Source of the DNA: Sphingomonas sp. OK281
GTDB lineage: Bacteria > Pseudomonadota > Alphaproteobacteria > Sphingomonadales > Sphingomonadaceae
Direction of reading: 5' to 3'
DNA length: 64,000 nt
NCBI RefSeq assembly: GCF_900115295.1
Contig: NZ_FOVZ01000006.1
Coordinates: 1-64,000 of the forward strand
Below, one piece after another: positions 44,395 to 51,981 of this stretch (positions within the stretch are counted from its first letter, which is position 1; the number at the start of each line of letters is the position of its first letter). The position numbers and the translations under genes are program-made. The notes beneath the pieces are model-generated. The model saw only the letters and a program-made list of their open reading frames with translations. It ran no database searches and had not been told where the DNA came from.

Positions 44395-45455
44395 CCGGCA
44401 TGAAGGGCCCGGGGATTTTCCTCGCGCAGTTCCTTGGCGACGAAGCGCCGTTCGATACGCTCGACGGGCTGGCCGAATGGGCGGCCGGCCTCGGCTATGT
44501 CGGGGTCCAGATTCCGTGCAATGCGCAGTTGATCGACCTGAAGCTTGCCGCGGAGAGCAAGGACTATTGCGACGATCTTCGTGGAGGGCTGGCGAAGCAC
44601 GGGATCGAAGTCACCGAATTGTCGACGCATCTGCAAGGGCAGCTGGTCGCCGTCCACCCAGCGTACGACACGCTGTTCGACGGTTTCGCGCCGCCCGAGG
44701 TCCGCGGCAAGCCTGCCGAGCGCCAGCTATGGGCGGTCGAGCAGGTCAAGCTGGCGGCGAAGGCCAGCGCCAATCTCGGGCTGTCGGCGCACGCGACGTT
44801 CTCGGGCGCGCTGGCATGGCCGTACGTGTATCCGTGGCCGCAACGCCCTGCCGGGCTGATCGAGGAGGCCTTCGCCGAACTCGCGCAGCGGTGGGTCCCG
44901 ATCCTTGACGTGTTCGAGGACGCCGGCGTCGATTGCGCGTTCGAGGTGCATCCGGGTGAGGACGTCCATGACGGCGCGACCTGGGAACGATTCCTGGCCG
45001 CGGTCGACAACCACCCCCGTGCGCGTCTCCTGTTCGATCCGTCGCATTTCGTGTTGCAGCAGCTCGACTATCTCGACTTCATCGATCGGTATCACGACCG
45101 GATTTCGTGCTTCCACGTCAAGGATGCCGAGTTCAACCCGAACGGGCGCACCGGCGTCTATGGCGGCTACGAGAATTGGGTCGACCGCGCTGGCCGCTTC
45201 CGCTCGCTCGGCGACGGGCAAGTCGATTTCTCCGGCATCTTCAGCAAGATGGCGCAGTATGGCTATGACGGCTGGGCAGTGCTCGAATGGGAGTGCGCGC
45301 TGAAACGGTCCGATGATGGCGCCCGCGAAGGCGCGCCGTTTATCCGCGATCACATCATTCGCCTGACCGAACACCCGTTCGACGACTTCGCCGCCAGCGG
45401 CATCGATCGCGCCGCTATCCGCAAGCTGCTCGGCCTGTCGGAGCGGGAGGCATGA
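44391..45455 (+). CDS. Sugar phosphate isomerase/epimerase family TIM-barrel protein
   Basis: 354 aa, no signal peptide, so cytoplasmic. Xylose-isomerase-like AP-endonuclease-2 fold with metal ligands suggested by CAFEVHPGEDVHDG, LLFDPSHFVLQQLDY, ISCFHVKDAEF and AVLEWECAL. The branch resembles YcjR-like 3-keto sugar epimerases/isomerases. Overlaps both neighbours by ATGA. Probable role: converting a keto-sugar made by the oxidoreductases of the operon. Confidence 0.82.
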   Translation: MTGMKGPGIFLAQFLGDEAPFDTLDGLAEWAAGLGYVGVQIPCNAQLIDLKLAAESKDYCDDLRGGLAKHGIEVTELSTHLQGQLVAVHPAYDTLFDGFAPPEVRGKPAERQLWAVEQVKLAAKASANLGLSAHATFSGALAWPYVYPWPQRPAGLIEEAFAELAQRWVPILDVFEDAGVDCAFEVHPGEDVHDGATWERFLAAVDNHPRARLLFDPSHFVLQQLDYLDFIDRYHDRISCFHVKDAEFNPNGRTGVYGGYENWVDRAGRFRSLGDGQVDFSGIFSKMAQYGYDGWAVLEWECALKRSDDGAREGAPFIRDHIIRLTEHPFDDFAASGIDRAAIRKLLGLSEREA

Positions 45456-46606
45456 CTCGGCTTCGTCTCGGCATGGCCGGCGGCGGGGAGGGGGCCTTTA
45501 TAGGCGCCGTCCACCGGATGGCAGCCGCTCTCGACGGCGATTGGGACCTGGTGGCGGGTGCGTTCAGCACCGATGGCGGGCGGAATACGCGGACCGGCGA
45601 GCTCCTCGGACTAGATGCGCAGCGTGTCTATCCATCGCTCGATGCATTGATCGCGCACGAACGCACGTTGCCTGTGGACGAACGGATCAAGGCGCTCGCG
45701 ATCGTTACGCCGAACCACCTACACGCCCCGATGGCGATTGCCGCGCTAAACGCCGGCTTTCACGTGTTCTGCGAAAAGCCGATGGCGATGAGCCTCGTCG
45801 AGGCCGAGGCGATCGCCGCAGCCGCCAAGGCGAGCGGCCGCCAGTTCGCGCTGGCGTTCACGTACAGCGGCTATCCGCTGATCGAAGAGGCACGCACACG
45901 GGTCGAACGCGGCGATCTCGGCGCGATCCGCCTAGTCCAAGTCGAATATCTGCAAGGCTGGCTCAGCCGACCGATCGACACCGACGGCAACAAGCAGGCC
46001 GAGTGGCGCACAGATCCTGCCCGCGCGGGGCTTGGCGGCTGTCTCGGTGACATCGGCACGCACGCGTTCCAGCTTGCCGAGCATGTGTCCGGCCTGTCGG
46101 TGGAGTCGGTCTCCGCGGACCTCACGACGCATGTCGAAGGCCGGCGGCTCGACGACGACGTCAGCGCATTGCTCCGGTTCGAGGGCGGCGCGCGTGGCGT
46201 GCTCAAGGCGAGCCAGGTGGCGGCAGGCGAGGAGAACGGTCTGAGGCTGCGTATTCACGGCGAACGCGGCGGGCTCGACTGGTCGCAGATGGAGCCCAAC
46301 ACGCTGACGCTCCGCTGGCTCGACCGCCCGACCGAGATCTTGCGGACCGGTGGGCCCGGCATGCTCGACGCCACCGCCCCGCTGGTGCGGACCCCGGCGG
46401 GTCATCCCGAGGGGTATATCGAAGCCTTCGCCAACCTCTACCGCGCGTTCGCCTCGGCGATCCGCGGCGATGACCGCAAGGACGGGGGCCGCTGGTTTCC
46501 GGGCGTGACCGACGGCTTGCGGACGATGCGGTTCATCGAGGCGGTGATCGCCAACGCCGGGTCGGACCGGAAATGGACATCAATGAATTCGGGAGACTCT
46601 GAATGA
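45452..46606 (+). CDS. Gfo/Idh/MocA family NAD(P)-dependent oxidoreductase
   Basis: 384 aa, cytoplasmic. Rossmann start LGMAGGGEGAFIGAVHR (6-22), TPNHLH (86-91), and the family Glu-Lys-Pro at 108-110 (CEKPMAM), then GGCLGDIGTHAFQLAEHV with the conserved Asp and His of the active site. These enzymes oxidise or reduce sugar carbons, often C3. Coupled by ATGA to genes on both sides. It could reduce the 3-keto sugar after uptake. Confidence 0.92.
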   Translation: MTRLRLGMAGGGEGAFIGAVHRMAAALDGDWDLVAGAFSTDGGRNTRTGELLGLDAQRVYPSLDALIAHERTLPVDERIKALAIVTPNHLHAPMAIAALNAGFHVFCEKPMAMSLVEAEAIAAAAKASGRQFALAFTYSGYPLIEEARTRVERGDLGAIRLVQVEYLQGWLSRPIDTDGNKQAEWRTDPARAGLGGCLGDIGTHAFQLAEHVSGLSVESVSADLTTHVEGRRLDDDVSALLRFEGGARGVLKASQVAAGEENGLRLRIHGERGGLDWSQMEPNTLTLRWLDRPTEILRTGGPGMLDATAPLVRTPAGHPEGYIEAFANLYRAFASAIRGDDRKDGGRWFPGVTDGLRTMRFIEAVIANAGSDRKWTSMNSGDSE

Positions 46607-46989
46607 AGCTGCTCATGGCTTTGGTCGCGGGAAGCATCGCGGCGGTTGCGGCGGTCACGATATCCGTGCCTACCACCGCGCAATCGACTGCAACGTCGCC
46701 GCCGGCGTTCGCCGCGTGTCGCGCCTGTCACACCGTCGTGAAGGGGGGCCGCAACGGTATCGGCCCGAACCTGTACGGCGTGGTCGGCCGCGCCGCTGCG
46801 GCGACCCCCGGCTTCAACTATTCGGCAGCGATGAGGGCATCGAAGCTGCGCTGGGACGAGAAGACGCTGAACGAGTATCTCACGGCCCCCCAGAAGAAGG
46901 TGCCCGGAACGCGGATGCCGATCGCGACGCCGGATGCGGCCAAGCGCGCGGCGATCATCGCGTACCTCAAGGCCGAGGGCGCGAAGTGA
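46603..46989 (+). CDS. Class I cytochrome c, periplasmic
   Basis: 128 aa. A signal peptide to about residue 27, haem motif CRACH (Cys39, Cys42, His43), GIGPNLYGVVGR, and a likely axial Met105 (PGTRMPI). Its place beside a GMC oxidoreductase and small-subunit gene suggests it takes electrons from the flavin enzyme to the respiratory chain, as in membrane glucoside 3-dehydrogenase and FAD glucose dehydrogenase complexes. Overlaps the upstream gene as ATGA. Confidence 0.93.
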   Translation: MKLLMALVAGSIAAVAAVTISVPTTAQSTATSPPAFAACRACHTVVKGGRNGIGPNLYGVVGRAAAATPGFNYSAAMRASKLRWDEKTLNEYLTAPQKKVPGTRMPIATPDAAKRAAIIAYLKAEGAK

Positions 46990-47002
46990 TCGCGCCGCTC
47001 GC

Positions 47003-47914
47003 ATGACGTTGTCGCGCCGCACCTTGCTCGCCGCCGGAGCTGCCGCCTCGCTGGTCCCCGCCGGGATCGCCGCCCAGCGTCGCAGCAGCAACGCCGCACG
47101 GTTTTCGCTCGGCTACGCCCCACACGAAGGCAGCTTCGCGAGTCGGGGCGGCCGCATCGAGCAGATCGCCTACGCCGCCGACCAGGGCTTCACCGCGTGG
47201 GAGGACAACGAGGCGGCAACGCGGTCGGTGGCCGAGCAGGAGCAGATGGCCAAAGCGCTCACGCAGCGCGGCATGACGATGGGCGTGTTCGTCGCCAGCA
47301 TGCCCAAATGGTCGCAGTCGCGGCCGCTACTCGGTGCCAATGACGGCGCCGAGCGCGAGGCGTTTCTCGCCGACATCCGCGCGTCGCTCGACGTCGCCAA
47401 GCGGCTGAACGCAACGCGGATGACCGTCGTCACCGGGTTCATGGACCCGAAGGTGCCGGTGGATATCCAGACCGCGCGCGTGATCGACGTGATGCGCCGC
47501 GCGGGCGATATCGTCGCGCCCTCGGGCACGGCGATGGTGATGGAGCCGCTCAACACGCGGACCAACCATCCCGGCGTCTACATGCAGACGATCTCGCAGG
47601 GCTATGCGGTCGCGCGTGGCGCCAACAGTCCAGCGGTGAAGATCCTCGCCGACCTGTATCACGAGCAGATCCAGTCGGGGAATCTGATCCCGACGCTCGA
47701 CACATGCTGGAACGAGATCGGCTATATCCAGTTCGGCGACAATCCGGGCCGCAACGAGCCGTCGACCGGCGAGATCAACTTCGCCTCGATCGTGAAGTGG
47801 CTGAAGGCGCAGCGCTACACCGGCGTGATCGGCATGGAGCACGGCAACTCGATCGCCGGACGCGCGGGCGAGGATCGCCTGATCGCCGCGTACCGCGAAA
47901 TCGACGCAGCATGA
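47003..47914 (+). CDS. Hydroxypyruvate isomerase-like TIM-barrel protein with Tat signal
   Basis: 303 aa. The N-terminus SRRTLLAAGAAASLVPAGIA is a Tat-type signal, so the protein is probably exported folded. The barrel shows RMTVVTGFMDP, AMVMEPLNTRTNHPGVYM, ADLYHEQIQSGNLI and IGMEHGNS, with the Glu/Asp/His metal ligands of this superfamily. In this context it may act on 3-keto-glycosides in the periplasm (elimination or isomerisation); not provable here. Starts 13 bp after the cytochrome gene, ends with an ATGA overlap. Confidence 0.82.
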   Translation: MTLSRRTLLAAGAAASLVPAGIAAQRRSSNAARFSLGYAPHEGSFASRGGRIEQIAYAADQGFTAWEDNEAATRSVAEQEQMAKALTQRGMTMGVFVASMPKWSQSRPLLGANDGAEREAFLADIRASLDVAKRLNATRMTVVTGFMDPKVPVDIQTARVIDVMRRAGDIVAPSGTAMVMEPLNTRTNHPGVYMQTISQGYAVARGANSPAVKILADLYHEQIQSGNLIPTLDTCWNEIGYIQFGDNPGRNEPSTGEINFASIVKWLKAQRYTGVIGMEHGNSIAGRAGEDRLIAAYREIDAA

Positions 47915-48756
47915 GGGGGATGAGGATGAAGACGGTGTTGATGGCGAGCGTCGTCACGGCGACGGCGCTGTTGGCTGTGGGGCCGGTGTCGGCGCAGGAG
48001 AAGCCCGGCTTCAAGGACACCCCGATGCTGCCCGGCGGCCAGTGGCACGTCCACGACGCCGACCGCCCCACGCCGATCGTGGTTGCGCCGGCCGCGACCC
48101 CCGGCGGTGCGCCCGCCGACGCGGTGGTATTGTTCGACGGCCGATCGCTCGACGCTTGGAAACCCGATCGCATCGCGTGGCCGATCGCCAACGGTGCGCT
48201 CACGATCCCCTCGCGGGCGAAGAGCGGCGGCGAGAACAACCTCGTCTCGAAGCAGAGTTTTGGCGACGTGCAGATGCACCTCGAATTCCGCTCGCCCAAC
48301 CCGCCGACGAAAAGCTCGCAGGATCGCGGGAACAGCGGGATCTGGTTCATGCAGCGCTACGAACTGCAGATCCTCGATGGCTATCAGAACCCGACCTATG
48401 CCGATGGCACGGTCGGCGCAGTCTACGGATGGAAACCGCCGCTGGTGAACGCCGCGCGCCGTCCCGGCGAGTGGCAGACCTACGACATCGTGTTCGAACG
48501 CCCGCGCTTCGCCGCCGATGGCAGCCTGGTCCGCCCGGCTTACGTCACCGCGCTGCTCAACGGCGTGCTGGTCCAGAACCATCAGGCGATGCTCGGCACG
48601 ACCATCTGGCGCAAGGTGGCGAGCTACGCGGCGCACGCCGATGCCGCGCCGATCCAGCTTCAGGATCACGACTCGCCGGTGTCGTTCCGCAACATCTGGG
48701 TCCGTCCGCTGACCGAAGCGGCGATCGCGCAGGATCTGAAGAAGGACGGTAAATGA
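47911..48756 (+). CDS. DUF1080 protein (3-keto-disaccharide hydrolase family)
   Basis: 281 aa from the coupled ATG at 47911; the ATG at 47926 (MKTVLMAS...) gives a cleaner signal peptide ending SAQE. The concanavalin-like DUF1080 domain is clear: VVLFDGRSLDAWKPDRIAWPIANGALTI, DVQMHLEFRSP, GNSGIWFMQRYELQILD, RNIWVRPL. Characterised relatives cleave 3-keto-disaccharides or 3-keto-glycosides. It is exported, so it would act on oxidised glycosides in the periplasm, directly after the GMC oxidoreductase step. Confidence 0.88.
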   Translation: MRGMRMKTVLMASVVTATALLAVGPVSAQEKPGFKDTPMLPGGQWHVHDADRPTPIVVAPAATPGGAPADAVVLFDGRSLDAWKPDRIAWPIANGALTIPSRAKSGGENNLVSKQSFGDVQMHLEFRSPNPPTKSSQDRGNSGIWFMQRYELQILDGYQNPTYADGTVGAVYGWKPPLVNAARRPGEWQTYDIVFERPRFAADGSLVRPAYVTALLNGVLVQNHQAMLGTTIWRKVASYAAHADAAPIQLQDHDSPVSFRNIWVRPLTEAAIAQDLKKDGK

Positions 48757-49334
48757 TCGACCGTAGAACTGCTCTCGCTGGCGTCGTCGCTATGTTCGGC
48801 ACGACCTTGTATGCGCCGATCGCACGCGCCGCCGGGATCGCAGCAACACCCGGCGCGGCGGCAGGGATCCCCGTCATCAGCGAAGGCCCGCCGAGCGTCG
48901 CGGTCTTCACGGCCCCCCAGCGTGCGCTGATGACCGCGCTTAGCGAACGCGTGTTGCCGACCACCGATACGCCGGGCGCGATCGCCGCTGGGGTTCCGGC
49001 CTATATCGAAAAGCTGCTCGCCGACTGGGCCGAGCCCGCCGACCGCGTCCCGATCCTCGCCGGACTCGACGCGATCGAGGCACGCAGCCTGAAGGACTAT
49101 AAAGTCCCCGGCGCAAAGGCGACTGCGGCACAGCACGACGCGCTGCTCACACTGGCGATGAATGATCAGATCCCGTCGGGCGGCGTCTTCTTCGAGGCGT
49201 TCCGACAGCTCGTCATCACCGGCTACTACACGTCGGAAATCGGCATGACGCAGGAGCGCGAGTATTTGCCGGTGCCGGGCGAGTATAACGGCCAGTTCCC
49301 CTATTCCCAGGTCAACAAGGTGTATTCCGCATGA
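48753..49334 (+). CDS. Gluconate 2-dehydrogenase subunit 3-like (small subunit of a GMC dehydrogenase)
   Basis: 193 aa. An N-terminal twin-arginine-like signal (MIDRRTALAGVVAMFG) leads to the gluconate_2-dh3 domain with ERVLPTTDTPGAIAAGVPAYIEKLLADW and GGVFFEAFRQLVITGYYTSEIGM. Such small subunits escort the GMC flavoprotein through the Tat route. Overlaps both neighbours by ATGA. The catalytic partner is the GMC gene at 50219. Confidence 0.9.
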   Translation: MIDRRTALAGVVAMFGTTLYAPIARAAGIAATPGAAAGIPVISEGPPSVAVFTAPQRALMTALSERVLPTTDTPGAIAAGVPAYIEKLLADWAEPADRVPILAGLDAIEARSLKDYKVPGAKATAAQHDALLTLAMNDQIPSGGVFFEAFRQLVITGYYTSEIGMTQEREYLPVPGEYNGQFPYSQVNKVYSA

Positions 49335-50164
49335 TCCTCAGCCGTAGAAACTTGCTTGCCGGCTCCGGCGCGGTCGCAGCCCTTGCGTTCATGCCCACCG
49401 CCTCTGCCGCGCAGTTGAAGGCGATCGGCCTGCAACTCTACACCATCCGCGACATCTTCTCGAAGGACCCGTTCGGCACGCTCGAGAAGGTCGCGAAGAT
49501 CGGCTACCGCGAAGTCGAATTCGGCGGTGGCGGCTATGACGGCATGGACCACGCACAGCTGCGCCGGACGATGGACAAGCTCGGCCTGACCGCGCCGTCG
49601 GTGCATATCGGCTATGACGCGCTGCTCCAGCGGTTCGACCAGTCGGTAACGATGGCCAAGACGCTCGGCGCCACCACGGTCGTGCTGCCGTACATGACCG
49701 ACGAGCATCGCAACGAGGCTGGCTGGGCCGCGGCGCTGCCGAACTTCAACCGGTTCGCCGCCGACCTGAAGAAGGTCGGGCTGGGCTTCGCGTATCACAA
49801 CCATGACTTCGAGTTCACCACCAAGCCGGGCGGCGTCAGTCTCTACGAGCGGCTGTTGAAGGAGACCGATCCCGCGCTCGTGAAGCTCGAACTTGATCTC
49901 TACTGGGCACTGCATGCCGGCGAGAACCTGACGACGCTGATCGAGCGCCTGTCGCAGCGGATTTACGCCTACCACGTCAAGGACATGCGCCCCGATCGCA
50001 GCATGGCGGCGGTCGGTGCGGGCACGGTCGATTTCGCCGCGCTCTTCAAGCTGAAGGGCAGCGCCGGCGTCCGGCATTTCTATGTCGAGAACGATCAGGC
50101 CCCCGCGCCCTATCTACCCGACATCACCACGAGTTTCCGGACACTGCGCGCCATGCGTTTCTAA
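49331..50164 (+). CDS. Sugar phosphate isomerase/epimerase family protein with Tat signal
   Basis: 277 aa. SRRNLLAGSGAVAALAFMP is a Tat-type signal. The barrel has IGLQLYTIRDIF, YREVEFGGGG, LGFAYHNHDFEF, VKLELDLYWALHAG and IYAYHVKDM with the expected metal-binding Glu, Asp and His. It is the third TIM-barrel enzyme of the operon and probably periplasmic. Relatives include 3-keto-glycoside lyases/eliminases, but this is context-based. Its stop lies in the first unit of a short tandem repeat. Confidence 0.83.
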   Translation: MILSRRNLLAGSGAVAALAFMPTASAAQLKAIGLQLYTIRDIFSKDPFGTLEKVAKIGYREVEFGGGGYDGMDHAQLRRTMDKLGLTAPSVHIGYDALLQRFDQSVTMAKTLGATTVVLPYMTDEHRNEAGWAAALPNFNRFAADLKKVGLGFAYHNHDFEFTTKPGGVSLYERLLKETDPALVKLELDLYWALHAGENLTTLIERLSQRIYAYHVKDMRPDRSMAAVGAGTVDFAALFKLKGSAGVRHFYVENDQAPAPYLPDITTSFRTLRAMRF

Positions 50165-50200
50165 CTGGCACGTTTCTAACCGGGCGCGTTTCCGACCGAG
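50156..50200 (+). repeat. Imperfect triple repeat spanning a gene end
   Basis: Three successive 14-16-bp units: CGTTTCTAACTGGCA, CGTTTCTAACCGGGCG and CGTTTCCGACCGAG. The first contains the stop codon of the preceding gene (TTC-TAA), so the end of the gene has been copied into the gap before the GMC gene. Confidence 0.7.
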
Positions 50201-50218
50201 TATCGAGAGAGGAAGATC

Positions 50219-51898
50219 ATGGCTGAGACCAACAGGTTCGACGCGATCGTAATAGGGTCCGGCGTCAGCGGCGGTTTCGCCGCCAAGGAATTGACCGAAA
50301 AGGGCCTTCGCGTCCTGATGCTCGACCGCGGCAAGATGGTCGAGCACGGCGAAGGTTATACCTATGACGGCAAACCCGCCTATGAAGTGCCGGCACGCAA
50401 CATCATGCCCAAGGCGTTGCTCGACAGCGATTATTTCATCGCCAAGCACGGCTATGTCCAGCCCAGCAACCGCGAGTTCCACAATGACGACCGGCTGAAC
50501 CCATACGCCTATGACGAGGGGAGCAAGTTCTACTGGATCCGGCCCGGCGCGGTCGGCGGCAAGTCGCTGATCTGGGGCCGCTGGTGCTTCCGATGGAGCG
50601 CGGAGGACTTCGAGGCGAACAAGCGCGACGGCCTCGATGGCGACTGGCCGATCCGCTATGACGACGTCGCGCCGTGGTACAGCTATGTCGAGAAATACAT
50701 CGGCGTGTCGGGCTCGCGCGAGAACCTCGCATACCTGCCCGACAGCGAGTTTCAGCCGCCGATGCCGATGAACGTCGCCGAGAAATGGCTGAAGCAGGGG
50801 CTCGAGACCAAGTTTCCCGGCCGCAAGCTGATCAACACCCGGCTGTCGAACATGACCGAGGACAAGCCCGACCAGAACCGTACCAAGTGCCAGTTCCGCA
50901 ACCAGTGCGGCAATGGCTGTTCGTTCGGCGCCTATTTCTCGACCCAGGCGGTAACGTTGCCCGCCGCCCGCGCGACCGGGCGCCTGACGCTCAAGTCGGA
51001 CTCGGTCGTCACCAATCTGGTGTACGACGCGGCGCGCAAAAAGGTCACCGGCGTCCGCTATATCGATGCCAAGACCGGCAAGGCGGAAACCGTCGACGCC
51101 GATCTCGTCTTCCTCTGCGCCTCGGCGATCGCCTCGACGCAGATCATGCTCAACTCGCGCGCACCGGGCAGCGACCGCAGCTATTTCGACGAGAGCGGCA
51201 CGCTCGGCCGCTATGTGATGGACCATATCTTCCGCGTCGGGATCGAGGGCGACATCCCCGGCATGGAGGAGTTCATCGAATTCGGCCGTCGTCCCGGCGG
51301 CGTCTACATCCCGCGCTTCCGCAATATCGGCGGCGACCAGGGCGTCGGCTTCAAGCGCGGCTATGGTTATCAGGGCAGCGCGTTCCGCAACCCTGCGGCC
51401 CCGGTCGGGTTCGGCGCGTCGATGAAGCAGGGCATGCGCAAATACGCGCCGTGGCGGTTCAGCATGGGCGCGTTCGGCGAATGCCTGCCCTATGCGGACA
51501 ACAAGGTTTCGCTGCACGCGAGCAAGGTCGACCGGTACGGGGTGCCGCTGGTGCGCTTCGACGTCCGCTTCCGCGACAACGAGCTGAAGATGATGACCGA
51601 CGCGCGCGCGCAGGGCGAGGCGATGCTCAAGGGTGCGGGCCTGACCAACGTGAAGAGCACCGAGAAGGAGCACGTCCCCGGCGACGCGATCCACGAGATG
51701 GGCGGCGCCCGCATGGGCCGCGACCCGCGCACGTCGGTGCTCAACGAATGGAGCCAGGCGCATGCGGCGTCGAACCTCTACGTCACTGACGGTGCGCAGA
51801 TGGCATCGATCTCGTGCGTGAACCCGTCGCTGACCTTCATGGCGCTGACGGCCCGCGCTGCCGATCATGCGGTGAAATCGATGAAGGCACGAACCTGA
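50219..51898 (+). CDS. GMC-family flavoprotein oxidoreductase (glucoside 3-dehydrogenase-like)
   Basis: 559 aa. FAD-binding DAIVIGSGVSGGFAAKEL at 9-26, RPGAVGGKSLIWGRWCFRW, and the C-terminal GMC block AIHEMGGARMG...SISCVNPSLTFMALTARAA with the His/Asn catalytic pair. Three cysteines (224, 230, 234; KCQFRNQCGNGCS) could hold an Fe-S cluster like that of FAD glucose dehydrogenases. No signal peptide, so it probably travels with its Tat-signalled small subunit. It should oxidise a sugar (likely C3) and pass electrons to the cytochrome c of the operon. GAGAGGAAG precedes the ATG. Confidence 0.9.
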   Translation: MAETNRFDAIVIGSGVSGGFAAKELTEKGLRVLMLDRGKMVEHGEGYTYDGKPAYEVPARNIMPKALLDSDYFIAKHGYVQPSNREFHNDDRLNPYAYDEGSKFYWIRPGAVGGKSLIWGRWCFRWSAEDFEANKRDGLDGDWPIRYDDVAPWYSYVEKYIGVSGSRENLAYLPDSEFQPPMPMNVAEKWLKQGLETKFPGRKLINTRLSNMTEDKPDQNRTKCQFRNQCGNGCSFGAYFSTQAVTLPAARATGRLTLKSDSVVTNLVYDAARKKVTGVRYIDAKTGKAETVDADLVFLCASAIASTQIMLNSRAPGSDRSYFDESGTLGRYVMDHIFRVGIEGDIPGMEEFIEFGRRPGGVYIPRFRNIGGDQGVGFKRGYGYQGSAFRNPAAPVGFGASMKQGMRKYAPWRFSMGAFGECLPYADNKVSLHASKVDRYGVPLVRFDVRFRDNELKMMTDARAQGEAMLKGAGLTNVKSTEKEHVPGDAIHEMGGARMGRDPRTSVLNEWSQAHAASNLYVTDGAQMASISCVNPSLTFMALTARAADHAVKSMKART

Positions 51899-51923
51899 CT
51901 TCGATGTCCCGTCGCGTCTAGAA

Positions 51924-51961
51924 CCGGATGTTCCAACGCCCCGTGGCGATGGAACATCCGG
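51924..51961. terminator. Strong bidirectional hairpin between convergent operons
   Basis: CCGGATGTTCCA pairs perfectly with TGGAACATCCGG (12 bp), enclosing a second 4-bp stem (CGCC/GGCG) around CCGT. It sits in the 83-bp gap between the ends of the GMC gene and the GH31 gene and can end transcription from both sides, though there is no long T run. Confidence 0.8.
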
Positions 51962-51981
51962 CAACCAGAGCGCCGAACCGA

